Assembly: GCA_021793515.1 (NCBI GenBank)
Contig: JAJYSP010000011.1
Coordinates: 1 to 64,000 of the forward strand
DNA: 64,000 nucleotides
Direction: 5' to 3'
Source of the DNA: Actinomycetes bacterium
GTDB lineage: Bacteria; Actinomycetota; Acidimicrobiia; Acidimicrobiales; RAAP-2
Of the stretch, positions 1 to 6,738 are shown one piece after another (position 1 is the first letter of the stretch; every line of letters begins with the position of its first letter). The translations under genes and the position numbers were made by a program. The notes under the pieces were generated by a model, which was given only the letters and a program-made list of their open reading frames with translations, was not told the origin of the DNA and made no database searches.

Positions 1-671
1 TTCTCGGTGATGACCTTCGCGCGTACCGCCGCGTTGAACGCGGCGTTGATCGAAGAGAAGTACCGGTCGACCGAGGCTCGTTGCTTGAGCCTCGCGGGGT
101 GGTGACTCACACATGGCTTCTTGTTGAAGGTGGGCCTATCGACCCGCAGGTCGAAGTCAGAAATCTCCTGCGGCGGGCTCAGTTGCGACGCCAGTGCGGC
201 GCACGCCTGGCACCGCAGGACGCGACTGCACACGTCACTGGCGTCATTCACCGTCACCTGATCCATCGGGATGTCGCCGATGAGTTCGAAGGCTCCGTGG
301 AGGCGGAACGTTCTCTCGTACTGATCTTCGTTCGGTTTTTTCATGGTCTCGCAGTGGAGGAAGAAGTCACCGCGGACACCATTGGCGGGATCACCGATCC
401 AGTCGCGCAACGTCGACGCCGTGCTCGTGGGGGTAGGTACGTCGGGCGCGGCCGTGGGAGTCGCCGGCGCAAAGAACGTTCCCGGTGGTGTTGGCTCAAC
501 TCCTGCATTCCAGCAGAGCAGGACGTGGGCTTTGAAAAGTGCGAGGTTGGACGTACCGCCGGGCCCCTTGCCCGTTAGTTCCTTGGCGCCCGGCTGGGGC
601 CGCCACCCGTACAGAACGGATCCGTCTCGGTACGTGCACTTCTTCCGGGCGGGCAGGGCTTTACGACCCAT
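1..671 (-). CDS. Tyrosine recombinase / integrase, N-terminal part (runs off left edge)
   Basis: The frame is open from an ATG at 671 to the first base, giving 223 codons of N-terminal sequence with no stop. It starts with a basic patch (MGRKALPARKKCTYRDGS), then an Ala/Pro/Thr linker around residues 75-95. A helical stretch after that ends VDRYFSSINAAFNAAV, which resembles the SAM-like core-binding domain of phage integrases just before the catalytic domain. The catalytic R-H-R-Y domain would lie outside the window, so activity cannot be judged. The start overlaps the end of the upstream HTH gene by 11 bases, suggesting coupled translation. The family call rests on the core-binding pattern, the excisionase-like neighbour and the tRNA repeat at the far end; it is fairly likely but not proven. 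Confidence 0.6.
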   Translation of the reverse strand, partial: MGRKALPARKKCTYRDGSVLYGWRPQPGAKELTGKGPGGTSNLALFKAHVLLCWNAGVEPTPPGTFFAPATPTAAPDVPTPTSTASTLRDWIGDPANGVRGDFFLHCETMKKPNEDQYERTFRLHGAFELIGDIPMDQVTVNDASDVCSRVLRCQACAALASQLSPPQEISDFDLRVDRPTFNKKPCVSHHPARLKQRASVDRYFSSINAAFNAAVRAKVITE

Positions 672-1017
672 GTGAGGCACCCCCACCACTACGCGACAGG
701 TTCTCCACCATTGCGGTAAGACGGTCGATGGTCTGCGCCTGGATCTCCACGGTGCGCGCCAGGCTCTCGAGCGAGCGCTCCAACGCATCGGTCGACCTGA
801 CCTCTGGCGCAACGAGGAGGCCGGCCAGCTTCTTGCGGGCGAGTCCCGAGGCGACAACGTCCTCCCAGGAGATGAGCCAGCGTCCGTCGGCTCGTCCATC
901 CTCGCGTTTGGCGTTGGGGAACCGGCCGGCGTCGAGGTAGCGCCGGGCCGTCACCTTAGAGGTTCCAGTCCGTTTCGCCACTTCGACCAGCGTCAGGTAG
1001 TCGCTCACGTTGGTCAT
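661..1017 (-). CDS. Excisionase-like helix-turn-helix protein
   Basis: This 118-residue protein has an N-terminal winged HTH of the MerR/excisionase type (residues about 6-50): YLTLVEVAKRTGTSKVTARR then YLDAGRFPNAKR. A helical, heptad-like C-terminal part follows (residues 75-110, LERSLESLARTVEIQAQTID), probably for self-association. Such proteins bind DNA to steer excision or repress the integrase promoter. It lies directly upstream of, and overlaps by 11 bases, the integrase gene, so the two are presumably cotranscribed. A perfect 18-bp palindrome lies 47 bases upstream of its start and is the obvious candidate operator. No strong ribosome binding site is visible. It could equally be a plain regulator rather than a true excisionase. 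Confidence 0.7.
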   Translation of the reverse strand: MTNVSDYLTLVEVAKRTGTSKVTARRYLDAGRFPNAKREDGRADGRWLISWEDVVASGLARKKLAGLLVAPEVRSTDALERSLESLARTVEIQAQTIDRLTAMVENLSRSGGGASHGS

Positions 1018-1063
1018 GATGCCGCTTTGGTCCCGCTGTGCACTCGCTCTCTCCCGTTCTTAG

Positions 1064-1081
1064 ACGGACCACGTGGTCCGT
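1064..1081. promoter_or_regulatory. Perfect 18-bp palindrome upstream of the HTH/integrase genes
   Basis: The sequence ACGGACCACGTGGTCCGT is its own reverse complement over all 18 bases. It lies 47 bases upstream of the excisionase-like gene, where an operator for autoregulation would sit. Its right half, GGTCCGT, recurs twice more nearby (1252 and 1265). The binding protein is unknown; the adjacent HTH protein is the natural suspect. Confidence 0.55.
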
Positions 1082-1276
1082 TTTCGCCCCAATCTGGGCC
1101 GTCTCTAACGGCCAGCACCACGATTCAGGGCTGAGTCCGGGCACTTTGGAGCATTTTTCCTATTAATTCGTGAAACTTCTCCATGGTAAGGAAACGCTCA
1201 CGGGGCAAAAGTCCTGATAAATAGCCATCTGTATCAGGGTGATACAGCTTTGGTCCGTTTATCCGGTCCGTTTTCG
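1075..1276. repeat. Three copies of GGTCCGTTT (iteron-like)
   Basis: GGTCCGTTT occurs at 1075, 1252 and 1265. The first and last copies extend to a 12-base identity, GGTCCGTTTTCG (1075-1086 and 1265-1276). The last two are 13 bases apart. Same-strand repeats beside an integrase/excisionase module could be arm-type or regulator binding sites. This role is inferred from position only. Confidence 0.4.
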
Positions 1277-1721
1277 TTGGATCCAGCTCGCCCGCGCCCT
1301 CACCTGGGCCCGCCAACTCTCCGCTCACTTGGCCTCGAGGACCTTGTGCGAAGAGTTGACAGGCACCCGTGGAGGACGACCGGACTGCTTGCTGACTCAG
1401 CGGAGATAACGGTGTGGAGTTCTTCGAATCGCGCAATCAGCCGCGGATATACCGTCCAGTGGACGAGGTGTCGTTGCACCGCTGGGTAGAGAACGGTTTC
1501 AAGGTCGACTGAATTGTGTAGGTCCGGTGCACAACGATGGCTCGGTCACCAGGGCCGACATTGCCGGCACTGCGAAGGTGATGTACGGGCCTACCACCGT
1601 AACGTTGCCCATCATCTTCGAGGTGTCGAGCGATTCGCGTGGCGTCGGTCCGGTGGTCGTTCCGGCCCTCGGCACGGCGATGGTCACCGAGATGCTCTTG
1701 GCGGCGGACAGCCCCAGTTCC
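1082..1721. other. Non-coding or decayed stretch of the element
   Basis: No open frame here has a recognisable product. A 103-codon minus-strand frame (1125-1436) has no family resemblance and low plausibility. Visible structure consists of the GGTCCGTTT repeats and one inverted repeat at 1229-1247. The plus frame leading into the helicase scrap is open from 1527, but its first 65 codons match nothing I know. Confidence 0.5.
1229..1247. repeat. Inverted repeat CTGTATC-N5-GATACAG
   Basis: Two 7-base arms (1229-1235 and 1241-1247) are perfect reverse complements around AGGGT. There is no T-run on either side, so an operator or recombination-related site is more likely than a terminator. It sits just before two of the GGTCCGTTT repeats. 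Confidence 0.4.
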
Positions 1722-1902
1722 CTGCGTGGGGTCTCGACTGGGTCCAGCGACCTAGACGCCTACCTGCGCGGGATGTTGTCTGGGTCCGTTCATCATCGTG
1801 GGGGCCCGCCCGTCCATCGGTAAGACAGCCTTCGGGCTTAGCCTCGCCGTGGCAGCCGGGCGGGCGGGCAACGGTTATTTGGTGTGCTGCGTAGTTCGGT
1901 GA
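1722..1902 (+). pseudogene. Frameshifted scrap of a DnaB-type helicase
   Basis: In one frame the sequence reads RGVSTGSSDLDAYLRGMLSG, the segment that opens the RecA-like domain of DnaB helicases. One base on, in the next frame, it continues FIIVGARPSIGKTAFGLSLA, which contains the DnaB Walker A (GARPSxGKT). The two halves join without a gap if one base near 1788 is removed, so this is a single-base frameshift. The second frame stops at 1902 after only 37 codons, well before Walker B and the DNA-binding loops. The N-terminal domain is also absent upstream. This is a dead remnant of a replication gene, probably left by the element. Confidence 0.7.
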
Positions 1903-1920
1903 GTATTTCGCGCCTGCCTC

Positions 1921-2415
1921 TCAGGGCGGTGTGAGCGCGTCACCCGGGCGCCGGAAGATGCGCCCGAAGATGATGAACTTCGCCACCCAGAGAATGGCGA
2001 AGAAGAAGAGGTTTGCCCCCGACACTACGACTGTGTTGAACGGGTGGCTCCAGTGATGGGACACGACCAAAGTGCGCGTGAGGATCGCGCCGAACTGGGA
2101 GAGACCGATGCTCGTCAACGCCGTTATCCAGAAGGGCAGGACCTCACGGCGCCAGTGGCTGCGGCCGCGTTGCTGCCAGGTCCATGTGCGATGCAGGTAG
2201 TAGGCAGGTAGTGCCGCGACCACGTTGCCGATCAGTGTGGCTCCCGTCACCGAGCCCACGGCTCCGGTTCCGTAGAGCGCCGCAATCAACGTCAGCGAGA
2301 AGACGGTCGTCATCCCCGAGACCAGCACATAGCGCACATACTTACGCCCTGACGATGACTGAGTCCATGCGGTTAGCTTGGCTACGCGGCTGACTTCGTC
2401 GGTGGGTCCGCTCAT
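1921..2415 (-). CDS. GtrA family membrane protein
   Basis: At 164 residues it has the GtrA size and layout: a short cytoplasmic N-terminus, then four hydrophobic segments (about 32-52, 55-72, 90-110 and 125-150). Family-like features include KYVRYVLVSGMTTVFSLTL at the first helix, NVVAALPAYYLHRTWTWQQ at the second, and KFIIFGRIFR at the end. GtrA proteins are thought to help move lipid-linked sugars across the membrane for cell-wall or polysaccharide glycosylation. No glycosyltransferase partner is adjacent, so its substrate is unknown. Its start faces a truncated sortase gene 11 bases away. Confidence 0.85.
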   Translation of the reverse strand: MSGPTDEVSRVAKLTAWTQSSSGRKYVRYVLVSGMTTVFSLTLIAALYGTGAVGSVTGATLIGNVVAALPAYYLHRTWTWQQRGRSHWRREVLPFWITALTSIGLSQFGAILTRTLVVSHHWSHPFNTVVVSGANLFFFAILWVAKFIIFGRIFRRPGDALTPP

Positions 2416-2426
2416 CGCTGCCTCGG

Positions 2427-2837
2427 TTGAGTGGTCACTTCTTCGACAGTACCGTTGAGGTCCCCGCTACGGCCCAGACCGTGGGGTGGTACGACGGGGG
2501 CCCGGCGCCCGGACAACTGGGTTCGGCGGTCGTGCTCGGTCACGTCGACTCGACGACGGGCCCAGGCGAGTTCTTCGACCTCAAGCTGCTGAAGGCTGGT
2601 GACCTCATCCACGTGACGTCCGCCAGTGGCGTCATGGCGACGTTCGTCATTGACCCGGTGGTCGAGTACGCCAAGCGTGCGTTCCCCGATCGGTATGTGT
2701 ACGGATCGAACAGCACCGTCGCCCCGCGACTCGTGACCTGCGGCGGGACCTTCGACCGCTCGACCGGGCACTACACGGCGAACATCGTCGTGCTCAGCAC
2801 GCTCGCCGCCTCGCCGCAGCCACCAGCGCCGCGGTAG
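2427..2837 (+). CDS. Class F sortase missing its N-terminus (probable gene remnant)
   Basis: The 136-residue frame matches the catalytic part of class E/F sortases: VGWYDGGPAPGQLGSAVVLGHVDS with His39, then PRLVTCGGTFDRSTGHY with Cys105 and Arg111. Sortases cut exported proteins at an LPxTG-like signal and attach them to the wall. The usual start is missing: there is no signal peptide or membrane anchor, and no leading IPxxGVxA strand, and the frame opens directly at the VPATAQTVGWY part. The start lies 11 bases from the divergent GtrA gene, leaving no room for the lost part. All three catalytic residues remain, yet the product could not be exported as it stands. It is most likely a decayed gene cut by rearrangement. 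Confidence 0.7.
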   Translation: MSGHFFDSTVEVPATAQTVGWYDGGPAPGQLGSAVVLGHVDSTTGPGEFFDLKLLKAGDLIHVTSASGVMATFVIDPVVEYAKRAFPDRYVYGSNSTVAPRLVTCGGTFDRSTGHYTANIVVLSTLAASPQPPAPR

Positions 2838-2874
2838 GCCAAACCCAGCCCGGCGCCGGAAATCTGTGGTTCCT

Positions 2875-2900
2875 AAGTGCGGATGATTGACGCACTTTTT
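2875..2900 (+). terminator. Rho-independent terminator after the sortase remnant
   Basis: AAGTGCG (2875-2881) pairs with CGCACTT (2891-2897) around a 9-base loop and runs into TTTTT (2896-2900). It lies 38 bases after the sortase stop on the same strand, so the sortase gene was once a transcription-unit end. Confidence 0.6.
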
Positions 2901-3120
2901 GTGATTCTCACGTATATAGACCTTCCTGGTCGAGCGCAGCGAGTACCAGCCACCCGGACTCCACGACCTGGGTGGTCGCCGGTGGCAGTCACGCGACCGA
3001 AGAACGGTCCCCGTCGCCACCGCCGTGCCAGTGCATCGCTGGTCCCGCTTCGATACGGACCCCCTGCGGCGCCAGCCGCGGGCTGCGCGTAGCGCGGCCC
3101 ACCCACCTACACCAGGATGC

Positions 3121-3975
3121 TTACGCCGACCTCGCGCGAAAGCTGAAGCAGCTCAGGAGTCGATTGGACAGCGAGGCCGCCGAGCTCGCGGCCCCGACGC
3201 ACACAATCTGGCCCAGGGGGAGTGTGACCGACCGGTCCTCGCTGATCATGACGGGGAGAGTCCCGTCCTCCAGGACGGAGGTCAGCAGCGCCTCGACGTC
3301 GCCTCGCAGCCGGTGTGCCTCGTCGATGAACAGCACCCCGAAACCGTCGTGCGCGAAGTCGCACAGGAGCGCGGCGAGGTCTCCCGTTCGGCCCAAGGCT
3401 GGCCCACTCGTGGCGACGAACGTGGCCCCCAGCTCGTCAGCGACGATTCGAGCGAGCATCGCCGCGTCCTCGCCGGACGTACCTGTGAGCAGCACGTGCG
3501 GTGGTGTCGTCTCGTGTCCACGTGCGCTGGTCATGACGGTGCCCAGACGCTCGAGGAGTTCAGCTCGCCCACTCGTCTCCACCACCGGTGGCCGAGCCGG
3601 TGTCTCGTTCGGGGCCTCGTCGCGTGTATCGTCCCCTGCTGCAACTGGGGTGCCGCGCCGACGGCGCCACCACTGCGTCGCTCGGGAGGATGTGCTCGAC
3701 TGCTGCGCGACGCGTCGAGCCTCGCTCCGCTGCGCCGCTATCTCAAGTTCGCCTCGCGCCCGCGCGGCCGTCACAACTTCTGGATGCTCGCGCAGCCACC
3801 TTTCACCGTCAGCGATCTGGCGTTCAAAAGCCGTGGGTGGCGGACGTCGGGTGGTGCCCGCGGCCCTCCTCGTGCGCCGCCGCCCACCGGCGTAGACGCC
3901 CACGGGACCGACACGCGCCCCGACTCGACCCCGCGACGAGACGCTGAAGGGTCCGAGGCGCAGGCGGATACTCAT
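3121..3975 (-). CDS. RuvB-like AAA protein with DUF4236-like head and lost Walker A
   Basis: From the chosen start the protein has 284 residues. It begins with a short beta-rich head, MSIRLRLGPFSVSSRGRVGA, resembling the DUF4236 N-terminal module. A charged linker follows, then a RuvB-like ATPase core: HVLLTGTSGEDAAMLARIVA, ATSGPALGRTGDLAALL and VLFIDEAHRLRGDVEALL. In RuvB the first of these would carry GPPGLGKT; here Lys and Thr of Walker A are both replaced (GTSGEDAA), while Walker B is intact. The protein stops soon after GQIVCVGAA, so the arginine-finger and winged-helix parts of RuvB are missing. ATP hydrolysis is therefore unlikely. An ATG seven codons upstream (3996) is an alternative start; neither has a clear ribosome site. 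Confidence 0.65.
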   Translation of the reverse strand: MSIRLRLGPFSVSSRGRVGARVGPVGVYAGGRRRTRRAAGTTRRPPPTAFERQIADGERWLREHPEVVTAARARGELEIAAQRSEARRVAQQSSTSSRATQWWRRRRGTPVAAGDDTRDEAPNETPARPPVVETSGRAELLERLGTVMTSARGHETTPPHVLLTGTSGEDAAMLARIVADELGATFVATSGPALGRTGDLAALLCDFAHDGFGVLFIDEAHRLRGDVEALLTSVLEDGTLPVMISEDRSVTLPLGQIVCVGAASSAASLSNRLLSCFSFRARSA

Positions 3976-4385
3976 AGCGGGAATTGTAGGGAGCATTCAG
4001 ACGCCGCGTTCATCATCGACCTTGCGGTGCAGCATCAGGAGCCCAACTGCTTCCAACGCACGTTCAGCGCGTTCATGTCAGCGATCGCTCGGCTGGTCGC
4101 CGCGTCGGGCACGGGATTCTGCATGTTCGTGTGAAAGGCGAAGTCCCCTCGGGTCTGGGTAGCGTGGTCCTTCGCCCAGCGAGGAACGTTGATGGTCCGA
4201 CCCCGACGTCGCGATTCGGATCGCTCTCAGACACGGTGCTCACAGCGACAGAAAGTTCTACGAAGATTTGTCCCAGAGGCCGGGTAGGTTGCCCGTGCCA
4301 ACAAAAGTTGGCGGCCGCCTCGTTCGATGTTGCGACAGCACTGCGACATCCGGCGTTGGCAAACAGTGCAGAACGGGAGCGAACA

Positions 4386-4583
4386 GTGGCAATGAGTGCA
4401 GCAGTCCTTACGACCCCAAAGCCCAACTCCCGCAAGGAGGACTGGATTCGAGCGACCGACCAGGAGCGAACTGGCGTCCTCAGCGTGGCCATGTCGATCT
4501 TCAACGGCGAGGCCGACCAGGCCGCCGCCCAGCTGCAGAGTCAGATCGCCGAACTGCAGGCGAGCAAGCCAGCGAGCGCATGA
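4386..4583 (+). CDS. Small hypothetical protein of the element
   Basis: A 65-codon frame starts at GTG 4386 with GGGAGC five bases upstream; an ATG two codons later is also possible. The longer frame from 4131 lacks such a site and its first part looks random. The product has a polar segment (RKEDWIRATDQER) followed by a probable helix rich in Ala, Glu and Gln (ADQAAAQLQSQIAELQA), as in small coiled-coil proteins. No family recognised. Confidence is modest because composition alone could produce this. Confidence 0.35.
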   Translation: MAMSAAVLTTPKPNSRKEDWIRATDQERTGVLSVAMSIFNGEADQAAAQLQSQIAELQASKPASA

Positions 4584-4905
4584 CCGTGACGACGGCCCGC
4601 GACACCATGGTCCCCGACCCACGTCGAACTCGCGAGCCTTCGACGCTGCGCGTTGAACCCTCGCCCGCCCGCACGGTCTTCCATAACTCTTCCATAACTC
4701 GTTCGGTGTCGGGGGGTGTCGGGGCGTGTCATCAGGTCCTTTGCATTCCGACGCCAAACCTCCTCCAGGCCGTCGTAGAGCACCCGCGACGGACCGTGTC
4801 AACACTGGGCGCACACGCCAGAACCCAACGCGCGACTGGAGATTCGACAACGTCGTTGCACTGCTCCACCTCTGGATCCGTGCACGGCGAGAGTCCCGCT
4901 GGGCA
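4584..4905. other. Gene-free stretch before the element end
   Basis: No credible gene is present. It contains a direct repeat of CTTCCATAACT (two adjacent copies near 4678-4699) and G-rich runs of the type GGTGTCGGGG. Minus-strand frames through it match nothing. Confidence 0.5.
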
Positions 4906-4949
4906 ACCCTTTCAAGGTGGCGGCACGGGTTCGAATCCCGTTGGGGGTG
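4906..4949 (+). other. 3' half of a tRNA-Glu gene: attachment-site repeat
   Basis: From the anticodon stem-loop onward this reads as tRNA-Glu: loop CTTTCAA (anticodon TTC at 4911-4913), T-arm ACGGG-TTCGAAT-CCCGT (4925-4941), then the acceptor strand TGGGGGT and discriminator G. No matching acceptor 5' strand or D-arm exists in the 90 bases before it, and pairing of the anticodon stem breaks at 4905. A match covering anticodon loop to 3' end is the classic footprint of a tRNA-targeting integrase, so this is probably the right attachment site. Confidence 0.75.
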
Positions 4950-5152
4950 CTCGGCGCTGTTCCTGGTCAAAAACCGTTTACAACCCAGGCCTTTCCTGGT
5001 GATTCACCCACTATCCGCCACATTGACCGGGGAATCAAACACGACTGGCGTCCTGTCCCAGCCAACAGCTCCGGTAACGGTATCCGAGCGGCCGACGCTC
5101 GACCTACGGTGTCAGTCCAAGCGACCCTTGACCAACCAGAAGTCGTCGAGCC

Positions 5153-5695
5153 TCAATATGGATCGCTCCAACGCACCGCGCGAACCATGAGAACACCGAA
5201 GCCGACCCCAATCAGGAGTTGGGCGAGGAAGAGCACGTGGAGCAGGTTCACGAAGTCGACCACGGCCAATACGAACCCGGTCATTTCCGCAGCGATCCAG
5301 AACGCGTTGGACTGCAAAGGAACCCGAGCGAAGAGCCATGGCGAGGCCCCCGTGAGGAAAAGTGCGGTAACCACGTTGATCGCAATATGAGCCAACCGGA
5401 GCGACGGACTGACACGGTAACCGTAGGTGCTCGCGAGGATCAAGAGAACGAGCGTGCCGTACACGCCGAGGACGAACCGCAGTCGCCGAGTGGTTCGGTC
5501 CGACGCGTCCATCGAACGCGCCGACGCGAGTGCCGACCCACCACCGAGTCCGAGAGCCAGGGTATAGGGGACGATGGTTCGCAGGTGTACGCCGTAGTTA
5601 CTCAGTCCCACCTCGTTCCACCTCGCGACGAACTCGGGATGAAGGGAGACGGCGAGTGACAGCAGAATGAGGAGACCCCACTGACCCACTGTCAC
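5153..5695 (-). CDS. Multi-pass membrane protein, function unknown
   Basis: The 180-residue product has five or so hydrophobic segments: about 5-22, 40-58, 72-92, 100-120 and 130-172. A basic loop (SARSMDASDRTTRRLRFVL) lies after the second. I do not recognise a family. The gene starts 44 bases downstream of the secreted phosphoesterase gene on the same strand and may be its cotranscribed partner. It is the first chromosomal gene after the tRNA-Glu repeat. Confidence 0.6.
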   Translation of the reverse strand: MTVGQWGLLILLSLAVSLHPEFVARWNEVGLSNYGVHLRTIVPYTLALGLGGGSALASARSMDASDRTTRRLRFVLGVYGTLVLLILASTYGYRVSPSLRLAHIAINVVTALFLTGASPWLFARVPLQSNAFWIAAEMTGFVLAVVDFVNLLHVLFLAQLLIGVGFGVLMVRAVRWSDPY

Positions 5696-5739
5696 GTAGA
5701 GACTGGCGCGCGATTGCGTCCAACGGCGATGGTGCGACG

Positions 5740-6618
5740 TCAGAGGTGGAATGGTTGCACCATCGAAGGAGCCGATCGCGCCGCACCGAGTAACCCGACA
5801 TGTAACAACGTCTCGGTCGTTCGAAGCAACGAATAGTGGGTGAAGGTCAATCCGACACGGAGTCCACGGGGAACCGTCGGTGCGACGACGAACGTGGCCA
5901 CTTGATTCGAGGCCGCGAGGTCATTCTCGTCGAAGGTGATGAACAACGCGAGCGTATGCGCGCGATACGGTTCACTCGCGACGATGTCGTTGACAACCCG
6001 GTGAAGCCACGCGTCACCGACTCCGATCGGGCAACTGTGCATGTCATCGCAGACGTTGGGCGTGATGAAGGTGAAGCGAGCACCGAGAGCCAGGGGGAAT
6101 GTCAGCGGTAGGTCCTGGCGAGCGCAGGCTGAACGCAACGGGACGTAATACACGGCCGGGTTATGTCGTGCCGCGTAACTACCGCTCGTGACGCGGTCGC
6201 ACGCGCTCGGCATCGACTCCTCCAATGAGCGCCAACCGCCCCCGAGCTGGGAGAAGATGTTGGGGGCACTGAGCGGATGCGATGCCGGCTCGCCGTCGTC
6301 ACGGACGCCCAAGGTCGAACCTGCGGTCAACGCGACGTAGTTGGGCAGGCTCGGGTGCGTCACGGCGAAACTTCGCGTCGCCAAACCGCAGACCGATGCG
6401 AGGTGGTTGAGAAAGGGCGCGTCGGGTGAGCCGATGACCGAGTAGCCCTGATTCTCGAGCACGATCCACACCACGTGCGTGTAGTGCGCGGTACTCGCTA
6501 CCCCGCACGGGTTCGCCACGGTGACCGGGGTGGCGGCCTCAACCGACTGAGGTGCTTCCAGCGCGACGACCATCGAGGTCGTCGCTAACAGCGCCACCAG
6601 CCACACCCACCGCCTCAT
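5740..6618 (-). CDS. Secreted phosphoesterase (acid phosphatase / phospholipase C family)
   Basis: A signal peptide (MRRWVWLVALLATTSMVVAL, cleavage near EA-ATP) leads a 290-residue enzyme of the phosphoesterase family in the alkaline-phosphatase superfamily. Recognisable parts are THVVWIVLENQGYSVIG near the start of the mature protein, FAVTHPSLPNYVALTAGST around the nucleophile region, and FITFDENDLA plus the late TFTHYSLLRTTETLL. Members hydrolyse phosphate esters outside the cell. A GTG six codons upstream is an alternative start; the ATG was preferred because it puts the basic residues directly before the hydrophobic core. The substrate cannot be told from sequence. Confidence 0.8.
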   Translation of the reverse strand: MRRWVWLVALLATTSMVVALEAPQSVEAATPVTVANPCGVASTAHYTHVVWIVLENQGYSVIGSPDAPFLNHLASVCGLATRSFAVTHPSLPNYVALTAGSTLGVRDDGEPASHPLSAPNIFSQLGGGWRSLEESMPSACDRVTSGSYAARHNPAVYYVPLRSACARQDLPLTFPLALGARFTFITPNVCDDMHSCPIGVGDAWLHRVVNDIVASEPYRAHTLALFITFDENDLAASNQVATFVVAPTVPRGLRVGLTFTHYSLLRTTETLLHVGLLGAARSAPSMVQPFHL

Positions 6619-6738
6619 CGTCACATCATGACCCACGACGGGCGAGTTCGACCGTGCACGGACCTAACCAATGGCCGACGGCGACGCGAACCCGTCCGTG
6701 CGATCACGGTCAATCGGCGTCGCTCCACGGTCTTGACC

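Larger units (their letters stand above)
1..4949. mobile_element. Right part of a tRNA-Glu-integrated element, partly decayed
   Basis: The segment starts inside a tyrosine-recombinase gene that runs off the left edge and ends at a second copy of the 3' half of a tRNA-Glu gene. Between them lie an excisionase-like gene, a frameshifted helicase scrap, a truncated sortase and a RuvB-like protein with a dead nucleotide site, none of which fits a core operon. An element entering the 3' end of a tRNA gene leaves an intact tRNA beside the integrase and a 3' repeat at the far end, and the orientations here match that: integrase reading left, tRNA scrap on the + strand at the right. The left boundary is outside the window, so total size is unknown. 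The whole-element call is inference. Confidence 0.6.

Noticed and set aside
1125-1436. 103-codon minus-strand open frame
   Set aside because: No recognisable motif, no ribosome site, and it runs through the repeat region; composition alone can keep it open.
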